Source of the DNA: Panulirus ornatus
Lineage: Eukaryota > Arthropoda > Malacostraca > Decapoda > Palinuridae
Length of the DNA: 64,000 nt
Assembly (NCBI RefSeq): GCF_036320965.1
Contig: NC_092228.1
Location: forward strand, 20,860,003 to 20,924,002
Direction of reading: 5' to 3'
This document shows positions 34,853-45,681 of this stretch, piece by piece. The notes below the pieces were generated by a model that was not told the origin of the DNA, ran no database searches, and saw only the letters and a list, made by a program, of their open reading frames with translations. Position 1 is the stretch's first letter. Every line of letters begins with the position of its first letter. Made by a program: the position numbers and the translations under genes.

Positions 34853-34854
<2 letters not shown>
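34680..34854 (+). mobile_element. tRNA-derived SINE
   Basis: Head begins GGATCTCCGTGGTGTAGTAGTCAGC with a pol III A box (34,689-34,704) and a B box GGATCAAACCC (34,738-34,748), 34 bp apart as in tRNA genes. No clean acceptor stem, so not a working tRNA. The body runs to a (TA)n tract. Confidence 0.72.

Positions 34855-34911
<57 letters not shown>
34855..34911. repeat. (TA)n tract
   Basis: Between the SINE and a short LINE-derived element. Confidence 0.97.
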
Positions 34912-34912
<1 letters not shown>

Positions 34913-35095
34913 CGAGGTAGCGTTAAGAACAGAGGACTGGGCCTTTGAGGGAATATCCTCACCTGGCCCTCTTCTCTGTTCCTACTTTTGGGGAAAAAAA
35001 AAAAAAAACGAGAGGGGAGGATTTCCAGCCCCCCGCTCCCTTCCCTTTTAGTCGCCTTCTACGACACGCAGGGAATACGTGGGAAGTATTCTTTC

Positions 35096-35098
<3 letters not shown>
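34912..35098 (-). mobile_element. short LINE-derived element, copy 2
   Basis: Plus strand from AGCGAGGTAGCGTTAAGAAC to GGGAAGTATTCTTTCTC. The outermost 5' end (CCCCTATCCCCAGGG) is missing, replaced by TA. An A run of 15 in the middle. Confidence 0.85.

Positions 35099-35099
<1 letters not shown>

Positions 35100-35180
<81 letters not shown>
35100..35180. repeat. (TA)n tract
   Basis: Separates short element copy 2 from LINE copy H. Confidence 0.98.
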
Positions 35181-35184
<4 letters not shown>

Positions 35185-36482
35185 TCTGAATGCAAGAGTT
35201 TTGGAAAGAGGGGCAAGTATGAAGTCTGTTGGGGATGAAAGAGCTTGGGAAGTGAGTCAGTTGTTGTTCGCTGATGATACAGCGCTGGTGGCTGATTCAT
35301 GTGAGAAACTGCAGAAGCTGTTGACTGAGTTTGGTAAAGTGTGTGAAAGAAGAAAGTTGAGAGTAAATGTGAATAAGAGCAAGGTTATTAGGTACAGTAG
35401 AGTTGAGGGTCAAGTCAATTGGGAGGTAAGTTTGAATGGAGAAAAACTGGAGGAAGTAAAGTGTTTTAGATATCTGGGAGTGGATTTGGCATCGGATGGA
35501 ACCATGGAAGCGGAAGTGAATCATAGGGTGGGGGAGGGGGCGAAAATTCTGGGAGCCTTGAAGAATGTATGTGGAAGTCGAGAACATTATCTCGGAAAGC
35601 AAAAATGGGTATGTTTGAAGGAATAGTGGTGCCAACGATGTTGTATGGTTGCGAGGCGTGGGCTATGGATAGAGTTGTGCGCAGGAGGGTGGATGTGCTG
35701 GAAATGAGATGTTTGAGGACAATATGTGGTGTGAGGTGGTTTGATCGAGTAAGTAATAATAGGGTAAGAGAGATGTGTGGTAATAAAAAGAGCGTGGTTG
35801 AGAGAGCAGAAGAGGGTGTTTTGAAATGGTTTGGTCACATGGAGAGAATGAGTGAGGAAAGATTGACAAAGAGGATGTATGTGTCAGAGGTGGAGGGAAC
35901 GAGGAGAAGTGGAAGACCAAATTGGAGGTGGAAAGAAGGAGTGAAAAAGATTCTGAGTGATCGGGGCCTGAACATGCGGGAGGGTGAAGGGCGTGCAAGG
36001 AATAGAGTGAACTGGAACGATGTGGTATACCGGGGTCGACGTGCTGTCAATGGATTGAACTAGGGCATGTGAAGCGTCTGGGGTAAACTATAGAAAGTTC
36101 TGTGGGGCCTGGATGTGGAAAGGGAGCTGTGGTTTCGGTGCATTATTACATGACAGCTAGAGACTGAGTGTGAATGAATGGGGCCTTTGTTGTCATTTTC
36201 CTAGCGCTAACTCGCACACATGAGGGGGAGGGGGTTGTTATTTCATGTGTGGCGAGGTGGCGATGGGAATGAATAAAGGCAGACAGTATGAATTATGTAC
36301 ACGTGTATATATGTATGTGTCTGTGTGTGTATATATATGTATACGTTGAGATGTATAAGTATGTATATTTGCGTGTGTGGACGTGTATATATATACCTGT
36401 GTATGTGGGTGGATTGGGCCATTCTTTCGTCTGTTTCCTTGCGCTACCTCGCTAACGCGGGAGACAGCGACAAAGCAGAATA
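35185..36482 (+). pseudogene. RTE-like LINE copy H, reverse transcriptase C-half, C-terminus and 3' UTR
   Basis: Opens at [12 protein letters not shown], then [12 protein letters not shown] and [12 protein letters not shown] 2-bp insertion (AATGTATGTGG) near 35,565 shifts the frame, which stays open through MFEGIVV, CGVRWFDRV, WFGHMERM and GRPNWRWKEG to a stop after AVNGLN at 36,063. The most complete C-terminus in the window. The 3' UTR shows both terminal modules. Confidence 0.9.
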
Positions 36483-36489
36483 AATAATA

Positions 36490-36491
36490 AA

Positions 36492-36562
<71 letters not shown>
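36490..36562. repeat. (TA)n tail of copy H
   Basis: TA with one TACA break. Confidence 0.97.
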
Positions 36563-36757
36563 CCCGGGTTAGCAGGGTAACGTTAAGAACAGAGGGTTGA
36601 GCTTTAGAGGGAATATCCTCACTTGGACCCTTTCCCCGTTCCTTCTTTTGGAAAATTAGAAAAATGAGAGGGGAGGATTTCCAGCCACCCGCTCCCTACC
36701 CTTTTAGCCGCCTTCTACGACACCCAGGGAAGTATTCTTTCTCCCCTATCCCCAGGG

Positions 36758-36760
<3 letters not shown>
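36563..36760 (-). mobile_element. short LINE-derived element, copy 3
   Basis: Plus strand from TTCCCGGGTTAGCAGGGTAACG to CCCCTATCCCCAGGGATA. It has a 9-bp deletion of the ATACGTGGG region near 36,728. Confidence 0.85.

Positions 36761-36836
<76 letters not shown>
36761..36836. repeat. (TA)n tract
   Basis: Adjoins the 5' end of short element copy 3. Confidence 0.98.
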
Positions 36837-36839
<3 letters not shown>

Positions 36840-36918
36840 AACATACATAAAAGTCAAGACATGGTACATATATACAAGGTCAAGAGACGGGGCAACACGC
36901 GTGTAAAACTCTCTTCTC

Positions 36919-36955
<37 letters not shown>

Positions 36956-37094
36956 AGAGTGCAATAAGCTTGCCACGCGCGTCCTTCACAGCTGAGCATA
37001 AATAAATAATCTCACAAAATACTTCAAGATTATTTTGGGAAAATATAACACGCATATTTCCTCCCAGTCACATCCTTCTGGTATTACATCAACG

Positions 37095-37127
<33 letters not shown>

Positions 37128-37162
37128 TGGAAAGGATCACAATTTTGCGCGTGATCAAGATA
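36837..37162. other. unassigned sequence with CA and GT arrays
   Basis: (CA)n at 36,923-36,952 and (GT)n at 37,098-37,127. No gene seen. Confidence 0.6.
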
Positions 37163-37640
37163 TTCCTATGAGTCCACGGGGAAAATGAAACACGAATAGT
37201 TCCCAAGTGCACTTTCGTGTAATAATCACATCATCAGGGGAGACACAAGAGAGAAATATAAGTCAGTTGATATACATCGAAGAGACGAAGCTAGGACGCC
37301 ATTTGGTAAACATGTGATTGTCCAAAACATACAACGAGCGTTCATAAACTTATCATTTTACAAATCTTATCAACAATAAAGTTATCTAATTTGTATAGAC
37401 CATCACTAATATTAAGATTATAATTCTTTGTGTATTTAATAATAGAAGATTCAAAGATATTTCTCTTGGTAATAGAGTTAGAGTTAACAACTGAGATGGC
37501 TTTACTCAAGTCATACAATGATCATAGTTTTTAACATGATTAAACAAGGCATTTGATTCTTGTCCCGTTCTTATACTATATTTATGTTGCTTAAGTCTAA
37601 CAGAAAGATCCTTACCAGTCTGACCAACATTTTGGACAAT
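37163..37640 (-). mobile_element. Penelope-like element, endonuclease end and tail, inverted
   Basis: Minus strand: QNVGQTGKDLSVRLKQHKYSIR, ALFNHVKNYDHC, a frameshift near 37,510, ESSIIKYTKNYNLNISDGLYKLDNFIVDKICK, then a tail with ATGTTTACCAAATGGCG and a hammerhead-like core at 37,200-37,237 (CTGATGA, GAAA and GGGAA all kept), ending GACTCATAGGAATA at 37,163. A clear relative of the copy at 3.6-4.15 kb but better preserved in its tail. Confidence 0.85.
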
Positions 37641-37795
37641 CACACGTTTACCAAATGGCGTCCTAGCTTCGTCTCTTCGATGTATATCAACTGACTGTTA
37701 TATTTCTCTCTTGTGTCTCCCCCGATGATGTGATTATTACACGAAAGTGTACTTGGGAACTTATCGTGTTTCATTTTCCCCGTGGACTCATAAAA
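37632..37795 (+). mobile_element. Penelope-like element tail, second copy in inverted orientation
   Basis: TTTTGGACAATCACACGTTT to CCCCGTGGACTCATAAAAATG. It repeats the tail of the neighbouring minus-strand copy and overlaps its left end. The core reads CCGATGA instead of CTGATGA, a change that should kill a hammerhead. Confidence 0.85.
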
Positions 37796-38134
<339 letters not shown>

Positions 38135-38227
38135 CAGTCCCGGATCTCGCGTGACAAGCTGGGAGAGCCATCTGTCTTGTGACGCTGGGTGCATGTTGCC
38201 GCTGCCCCCGCCCCGTGCAGCTGGTCC

Positions 38228-38229
<2 letters not shown>

Positions 38230-38291
<62 letters not shown>
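38230..38291. repeat. (GA)n microsatellite
   Basis: About 31 units. Confidence 0.98.
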
Positions 38292-38293
<2 letters not shown>

Positions 38294-38424
38294 AACGTGC
38301 GTGACGTGGTGGTGGTGGTGTCAACGCGCGGGCATTTCGGGGAAGGGGGGGGGGGTTGCGGTGTGTCAGCCCAGACCCCATCCACCAACAGCCAAGGTGC
38401 ACACGCCACCAGCGACCGGCTCTT

Positions 38425-38793
38425 GTGCTCCACCTACACCACCACTACGGTGGAGCGATCATCATGCTCCACCTTCATCACCACTAACGGTGGAGCGATC
38501 ATCATGCTCCACTTTCATCACCACTACGGTGGAGCGATCATCATGCTCCACCTTCATCACCACTAACGGTGGAGCGATCATCATGCTCCACCTTCATCAC
38601 CACTACGGTGGAGCGATCATCATGCTCCACTTTCATCACCACTACGGTGGAGCGATCATCATGCTCCACCTTCATCACCACTAACGGTGGAGCGATCATG
38701 CTCCACCTTCACCACCACTAACGGTGGAGCGATCATCATGCTCCACCATCACCACCACTACGGTGGAGCGATCATCATGCTCCACCTTCACCA
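38425..38793. repeat. 39/40-bp minisatellite with hairpin-forming units
   Basis: About nine units. Each holds GGTGGAGC, GATCATCAT, GCTCCACC (an 8-bp perfect inverted repeat around a 9-bp loop) followed by TTCATCACCACTA. The extra A that makes 40-bp units occurs in about half of them. Confidence 0.95.
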
Positions 38794-39310
38794 TTCCTGG
38801 AGGACAAGATGGAACTGTGTTATGAGTCCACTTGCCCAGAGACGGAAGAACGATTCGAATCTTCCCCATGATTCGGATTCAAATGAATGAACACACAGGC
38901 TCGATTCAAAGCTTCACCACCTGTGTTCGAATCCTCCTCGTCATAAGTAGGATCCCTTGTCTTACATGAAGCTGAATACGAAGACAATGAAACTTTTAAG
39001 ATCCGTACCATCGAATCTTTAAGCTTCACGATCTCCTCCAAGAAACAAGCTTCGAACGTTCATAACTCAAGGATTCGAAACAACGTTCAAAGAGACTACA
39101 GTACCCCTTCTTCAGTAGGGGTTCAAACCTCCAGCCATGGAAAACCAGGCTTTTTTTTCAACCATATTTCCCAAACCTTCTTGAATTCCACTCAGCTGTT
39201 TTACCTTCCGCTGAAGTGTTTTCCTAATACAACAATGTATGAAAAACGTACGTTTGGATGACAAACGTTTACAGGAAAGAATAACAAACGTTTGTATTAT
39301 CGATAATAAG
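38794..39310. other. unassigned sequence
   Basis: No gene seen. TTCGAA and ATTCGAAT motifs recur at 38,852-39,090 without regular spacing. Confidence 0.5.
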
Positions 39311-39790
39311 TACGACGGTACGACCCTTGAGCACGACGGTACGACCCTAGAGCACGACCCTTGAACATGATGGTACGACCCTTGAACACGACGGTACGAC
39401 CCTCGAGCACGACCCTTGAACATGATGGTACGACCCTTGAACACGACGGTACGACCCTCGAGCACGACCCTTGAACATGATGGTACGACCCTTGAGCACG
39501 ACAGTAAGACCCTAGAGCACGACCCTTGAACATGATGGTACGACCCTTGAACACGACGGTACGACCCTCGAGCACGACCCTTGAACATGATGGTACGACC
39601 CTTGAGCACGACAGTGAGACCCTAGAGCACGACCCTTGAAAATGATGGTACGACCCTTGACCACGACGGTACGACTCTTGAGCATGACGGTACGACCCTT
39701 GAGCACGACGGTACGACTCTCGAGCAAGACGGTACGACCCTTGAGCACGACGGTACGACCCTTTAGCACGATGGTACGACCCATGAGATC
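39311..39790. repeat. 21-bp minisatellite, second locus, with 55-bp higher-order unit
   Basis: Same unit as at 1-480. TTGAACATGATGG (once TTGAAAATGATGG) recurs at 39,361, 39,416, 39,471, 39,526, 39,581 and 39,636, a strict 55-bp period. From 39,650 plain 21-bp units follow. Confidence 0.95.
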
Positions 39791-40016
39791 AACGGTACCA
39801 CCCTCTGGTATGGTGACCTGACCTCTGACCTGGTAGCAACACATGTGTATATCTATATACATGATCGTACATATGTACGTGAGTGTATGACCTTTCCGAT
39901 ACACATTACACCCAAGTGTACATTATACTACAAGCAGCTGATTGTAAACTTGTATCTCTGTGTATGTAAACTTTTTTTTTTCCATTTTCGTGCATAAAAA
40001 CTCTTGCATATAAACT

Positions 40017-40245
40017 TATGCATATAAACTGCTATATGTTCGAGCATGTAAAATGCTATACGTTCGTGCATGTAAAATGCTATACGTTCGTGCATGTAAA
40101 CTGCTATACGTTCGTGCATGTAAACTGCTATACGTTCGTGCATGCAAACTGCTATACGCTGGTGCATGCAAACTGCTATACGTTCGTGCATGTAAACTCT
40201 TACATCTATGCATGTAAACTTCAATACTTTCGTGCATGTAAACAA
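40017..40245. repeat. 24-bp minisatellite (TGTAAACTGCTATACGTTCG)
   Basis: About nine units ending TGCA, with two decayed units at each end. Eight codons per unit; open frames on both strands are from the repeat. Confidence 0.95.
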
Positions 40246-40495
40246 TCATGCTTGTGTATGCCAACCAACACGTGAGAGTGTGCATGACCCGACCGTAACA
40301 GCCAAGCCAGGCGAACCAGGCGAACTGGTAGTTATCATGACGAGAGCAATTAAGCATGATGGACGCTCGCCCGGGACCCCGTGTGTCCACAACACCAGGT
40401 CATTCTGAACACTGACCCAGTGAGCGATCAACTGGCTGTTACCATTAGTGTTAACCTGGTGTTAAATTCTAACATTGCTGCTCAATACCACTAGC

Positions 40496-41215
40496 TGTTT
40501 GCGGCAGGGGAGCGTGATGACTCCATGGTTGTTTGATTTGTTTATGGATGGGGGTGTTAGGGAGGTGAATGCAAGAGTTTTGGAGAGAGGGGCAGAAGCT
40601 GGTGACTGAGTTTGGTAAAGTGCGTGAGGGAAGAAAGCTGAGAGTAAATGTGAATAAGAGCAAGGTTATTAGGTTCAGTAGGGTTGAAGGTCAAGTCAAT
40701 TGGGAGGTAAGTTTGAATGGAGAAAAACCGGAGGAACTGAAGTGTTTTAGATATCTGGGAGTGGATTTGGCAGCGGATGGAACCATGGAAGCAGAAGTGA
40801 ATCACAGGGTGGGGGAGGGGGCGAAAGTTCTGGGAGCGTTGAAAAACGTGTGGAAGGCGAGAACATTATCTCGGAAAGCAAAAATGGGTATGTTTGAAGG
40901 AATAGTGGTTCCAACAATGTTATATGGTTGCGAGGCATGGACTATAGATAGAGTTGTGCGGAGGAGGGTGGATGTGTTGGAAATGAGATGTTTCAGGATA
41001 ATATGTGGTGTGAGGTGGTTTGATCGAGTAAGTAATGAAAGGGTAAGAGAGATGTGTGGTAGTAAAATGAGTGTGGCTGGGAGAGCAGAAGAGGGTGTTT
41101 TAAATAGGTTTGGTCACATGGAGAGAAGGAGTGCGGAAAGATTGAAAAAGAGGATATACGTGTCAGAGGTGGACCGAACGAGGAGAAGTGGGACACCAAA
41201 TTGGAGGTGGAAGGA
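40496..41215 (+). pseudogene. RTE-like LINE copy I, catalytic motif C deleted
   Basis: Starts in motif B (RQGSVMTPWLFDLFMDG). After ARVLERGA the text jumps to [10 protein letters not shown], removing about 30 codons that contain FADD. Then [43 protein letters not shown] and GTPNWRWKDA, open from 40,569. It stops in the GRPNWRWKDG block, where copy J begins in the opposite orientation. Confidence 0.9.
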
Positions 41216-44200
41216 TGCCCTGGTTCAATTCATTGACAGCACGTCGACCCCGGTATACCACATCGTTCCAATTCGCTCTATTCCCTGCACGCCTTTCACC
41301 CTCCTGCATGTTCACGCCCCGATCACTCAAAATCTTTTTCACTCCATCTTTCCGCCTCCAATTTGGTCTCCCACTTCTCGTTCCCTCCACCTCTGACACA
41401 TATATCCTCTCTGTCAATCTTTCCTCACTCATTCTCTCCATGTGACCAAAGCATTTCAAAACACCCTCTTCTGCTCTCTCAACCAAACTCTTTTTATTAC
41501 CACACATCTCTCTTACCTTTTCATTACTTAGTCGATGAAACCATCTCACACCACATATTGTCCTAAAACACCTCATTTCCAACACATCCACCCCTCCTCG
41601 GCACAACTCTATCTATAGCCCACGCCTCGCAACCATATATCATTGTCGGAACCACTATTCCTTCAAACATACCCATTTCTGCTTTCCGAGATAACGTTCT
41701 CGACTTCCACACATTTTTCAACGCTCCCAGAACTTTCACCCTTTTCCCCACCCTATGACGCACTTCCGCTTCCATGGTTCCATCCGCTGCCAAATCCACT
41801 CCCAGATATGTAAAACACTTCACTTCCTCCAGTTTTTCTCCATTCAAACTTACCTCCCAACTGACTTGTCCCTCAACCCTCCTGTACCTAATAACCTTGC
41901 TCTTATTCACATTTACTCACAGCTCTCTTCTTTCACACACTTTACCAAACTCAGTCACCAGCTTTTGCAGTTTCTCACCCGAATCAGCCACCAGCGACGT
42001 GTCATCAGCGAACAACAACTGACTGACTTCCCAAGCTCTCTCATCCACAACAGACTGCATACTTGCCCCTCTTTCCAAAACTCTTGCATTCACTTCCCTA
42101 ACAACCTCAACCATAAACAAATTAAACAACCATGGAGACATCACGCACCCCTGCCGCAAACCGACATTCCCTGAGAACCAATCACTTTCCTCTCTTCCTA
42201 CTCGTACACATGCCTTACATCCTCGATAAAAACTTTCCACTGCTTCTAACAACTTGCCTTCCACACCATATATTCTTAATACATTCCACATAGCATCTCT
42301 ATAAACTCTATCATATGCCTTCTCCAGATTCATAAATGTATTTCTCATACATTTTTCAAAGCAAACACATGATCCACACATCCTCTACCACTTCTGAAAC
42401 CACACTGCTCTTCCCCAATCTGATGCTCTGTACATGCCTTCAACCTCTCAATCAATACCCTCCCATATAATTTCCCAGGAATACTCAACACTTATGCCTC
42501 TGTAATTTGAGCACTCAACTTTATCCCCTTTGCCTTTGTACAATGGCACCATGCAAGCATTCCGCCAATCCTCAAGCACCTCACCATGAGTCATACATAC
42601 ATCAAATAACCTTACCAACCAGTCAACAACACAGTCACCCCCTTTTTTAATAAATTCCATTGCAATACCATCCAAACCCGCTACCTTGCCGGCTTTCACC
42701 TTCCGCAAAGTTTTTACTACCTCTTCTCTGTTTACCAAATCATTCTCCCTAACCCTCTCACTTTGCACACCACCTCGGCCAAAACACCCTACATCTGCCA
42801 CTCTATCATCTAACACATTCAGCAAACCTTCAAAATACTCATTCCATCTCCTTCTCACATCACCACTACTTGTTATCACCTCCCCATTAGCCCCCTTCAC
42901 TGAAGTTCCCATTTGTTCCCTTGTCTTACGCACTTTATTTACCTCCTTCCAAAACATCTTTTTATTCTCACTAAAATTTAATGATACTCTCTTACCCCAA
43001 CTCTCATTTGCCCTCTTTTTCACTTCTTGCACCTTTCTCTTGACCTGCCTCTTTCTTTTATACATCTCCCATTCATCTGCATTATTTCCCTGCAAAAATC
43101 GTCCAAATGCCTCTTTCTTCTCTTTCACTAATAATCTTACTTCTTCATCCCACCACTCACTGCCCTTTCTAATCTACCCACCTCTCACGCTTCTCATCCA
43201 CAAGCATCTTTTGCGCAAGCCATCACTACTTCCTTAAATACATCCTATTCTTCCCGCATTCCCCTTACATCCTTTGTTTTCACCTTCTTCCATTTTGTAT
43301 TCAGTCTCTCCTGGTACTTCCTCACACAAGTCTCCTTCCCAAGCTCACTTACTCTCACCACTCTCTTTTCCCCAACATTCTCTCTTCTTTTCTGAAAACC
43401 TCTACAAATCTTCACCTTCGCTTCCACAAGATAATGGTCAGACATCCCTCCAGTTGCACCTCTCAGCACATTAACATCCAAAAGTCTCTCTTTCACGTGC
43501 CTATCTATTAACACGTAATCCAATAACGCTCTCTGAATCCACACACAAATCTACAAGCTCTTCACCATTTACATTTACAACACTGAACACCCCATATACA
43601 CCAATTATTCCCTCAACTGCCACATTACTCACCTTTGCATTCAAATTATCCATCACTATAACCCGGTCCCATGCATCAAAACTACTAACACACTCACTCA
43701 GCTGCTCCCAAAACACTTGCCTCTCATGATCTTTATTCTCATGCCCAGGTGCATATGCACCAATAATCACCCATCTCTCTCCATCCACTTTCAGTTTTAC
43801 CCATATCAATCCAGAGTTTACTTTCTTACACTCTATCACATACTCCCACAATTCCTGTTTCAGGAGTAGTGCTACTCCTTCCCTTGCTCTTGTTCTCTCA
43901 TTAACCCCTGACTTTACTTCCAAGACATTCCCAAACCACTCTTCCCCTTTACCCTTGAGCTTCGTTTCACTCAGAGCCAAAACATCCAGGTTTCTATCCT
44001 CAAACATACTACCTATCTCTCCTTTTTTGTCATCTTGGTTATATCCACACACATTTAGACACCCCAATCTGAGCCTTCGAGGAGGATGAGCACTCCCCGC
44101 GTGACTCTTTCTTCTGTTTCCCCTTTCAGAAAGTTAAAATACAAATAGGGGAGGGTTTCTAGCCCCCCGCTCCCGTCCCCTTTAGTTGCCTTCTACGACA

Positions 44201-44250
44201 CGCGAGGAATGCGTGGGATGTATTCTTTCTCCCCTATCCCCAGGGATATA
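41216..44250 (-). mobile_element. RTE-like LINE copy J, complete 5' end to stop codon region
   Basis: Minus strand from TATCCCTGGGGATAGGGGAG (44,250) through 5' UTR, endonuclease, linker (43,128-42,448), reverse transcriptase (motif A as FMNLEKAYDR, with Asp to Asn, near 42,325; [19 protein letters not shown]) and C-terminal block to NELNQG near 41,216. The 3' UTR is absent. Broken frames join near 43,540, 42,450, 42,370, 41,910 and 41,580. It shows the family's true 5' end and full domain order. Confidence 0.9.
43501..44067 (-). pseudogene. copy J APE-type endonuclease N-terminal part
   Basis: 188 codons. LNVCGYN at 4-10 (first Asn motif), SETK at 33-36 with catalytic Glu 34, GVALLLKQE, IGAYAPG at 102-108 with Tyr 105, and DNLNAKV at 140-146 where the family has GDLNAKV, so catalytic Asp is lost by two G-to-A changes. 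About 30 codons are then deleted (near 43,535) before RALLDYVLIDRH and SDHYLV, which are intact in the next frame. The Met at the start lies just after the 5' UTR and may be close to the natural start. Confidence 0.88.
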
Positions 44251-44263
44251 CATACATACATAC

Positions 44264-44331
<68 letters not shown>
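44264..44331. repeat. (TA)n tract
   Basis: Between the 5' end of copy J and a tRNA-like SINE. Confidence 0.98.
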
Positions 44332-44338
<7 letters not shown>

Positions 44339-44354
44339 ACACACACATATATAG

Positions 44355-44439
44355 TGCATGCAAATGAACGCGCACTTTCATAGCCAGGACTCGAAGCCAG
44401 GATCTTTGCGCGGAAGCTGGGAACGCTAACCTCTCGGCG

Positions 44440-44442
<3 letters not shown>
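44355..44442 (-). mobile_element. tRNA-derived SINE head
   Basis: Minus strand: GATCGCCGAGAGGTTAGCG (A box 44,426-44,440), then GGCTTCGAGTCC (B box 44,387-44,398; ten of eleven positions fit GGTTCGANTCC). TA tracts lie on both sides. The sequence differs from the SINE at 34,680. It could be a decayed tRNA pseudogene instead. Confidence 0.65.

Positions 44443-44507
<65 letters not shown>
44443..44507. repeat. (TA)n tract
   Basis: Right border of the SINE. Confidence 0.98.
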
Positions 44508-44508
<1 letters not shown>

Positions 44509-44517
44509 TTCTTTCAT

Positions 44518-44740
44518 ACCATTCGCCATTTCCCGCAATAGCGAGGTAGCGTTAAGAACAGAGGACTGGGCCTTTGAGGGAATATCCTCACCTGGCCCCT
44601 TCTCTGTTCCTTCTTTTGGAAAATTAAAAAAAAAAAAAAAATGAGAGGGGAGGATTTCCAGCCCCCCGCTCCCTTCCCTTTTAGTCGCCTCCTACGACAC
44701 GCAGGGAATACGTGGGAAGTATTCTTTCTCCCCTATCCCC

Positions 44741-44744
<4 letters not shown>
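44518..44744 (-). mobile_element. short LINE-derived element, copy 4 (complete)
   Basis: Plus strand from CATTCGCCATTTCCCGCAATAG to CCCCTATCCCCAGGGATA. The best complete copy: 3'-module part, GGACTGGGCCTTTGAGGGAA, private middle with an A run, then the full LINE 5'-UTR match. Confidence 0.88.

Positions 44745-44814
<70 letters not shown>
44745..44814. repeat. (TA)n tract
   Basis: Between two short elements of the same orientation. Confidence 0.98.
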
Positions 44815-44817
<3 letters not shown>

Positions 44818-45030
44818 CGCTATTTCCCGCGTGAGCGAAGTAGCGTCAAAAACAGATGACAGAGCCTTAAAGGGAAAAAAAAACCTCACTTGGCTCTCTG
44901 CTCTGTTCTTTCTTTTGGAAAGTAATACAGGAGGGGAGGAGGATTTCCAGCACCCCCGCTCTCACCCCTGGTAGTCGCCTTCTACGACACGCAGGGAATA
45001 CGTGTGGAGTATTCTTTCTCCCCCATCATG
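44815..45030 (-). mobile_element. short LINE-derived element, copy 5
   Basis: Plus strand from TTCGCTATTTCCCGCGTGAGCG to TATTCTTTCTCCCCCATC. More diverged than copies 2-4 and closer to copy 1 (GATGACAGAGCCTTAAAGGG). Confidence 0.82.
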
Positions 45031-45631
45031 GTGATTACACCCTAATGGTCGTATCGCCGTGCTTAAGGGTCGTAACAACGTGTTCAAGTGTCGTATTATT
45101 TGGTTAGAGATAATTACACCGTTGATTACATAATCACATAGACACACAGGCACAAGACACACGAGAGCCTCATATATCTCAAGCATAGAAGTGAAACCAT
45201 TTTCTGAACACGACAGGAGTGAACATTCTGAACTCACCCCAAGTCTTGAAAACCCACCCACCCTCACTCCCCAGACCTACCTCCACCCACCCCCAACCCA
45301 TACCCTGTACTCTCGTCATTATCAAGTAGGCAATTACCACACAAGTACTAATTATCATTACTCACAATCACCACTACTGCAGCGCCTGGTTCACACGACA
45401 TAATTCAGCCAATTATCCAACCATTACTATAACTAATAACGTCATTTACCGTCCCCCCTCAGGGGATAGCGCTAACGAAAAAATAAATAAAAAAATAAAT
45501 ACTGGATTGCATATATTTCAAATTTCGGCAACAAGCAGCGTTTCCAACCACGACTTTTGTTGTGATGGTTCGAAAGTCACTCGAGGGCCAGCTGGAATAT
45601 CCGAATCTCTGGCTTGTGCATCTAATGCTAT

Positions 45632-45681
<50 letters not shown>

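Noticed and set aside
36837..37162. Promoter near TA and CA tracts
   Set aside because: AT-rich repeats mimic TATA boxes; no gene start follows.
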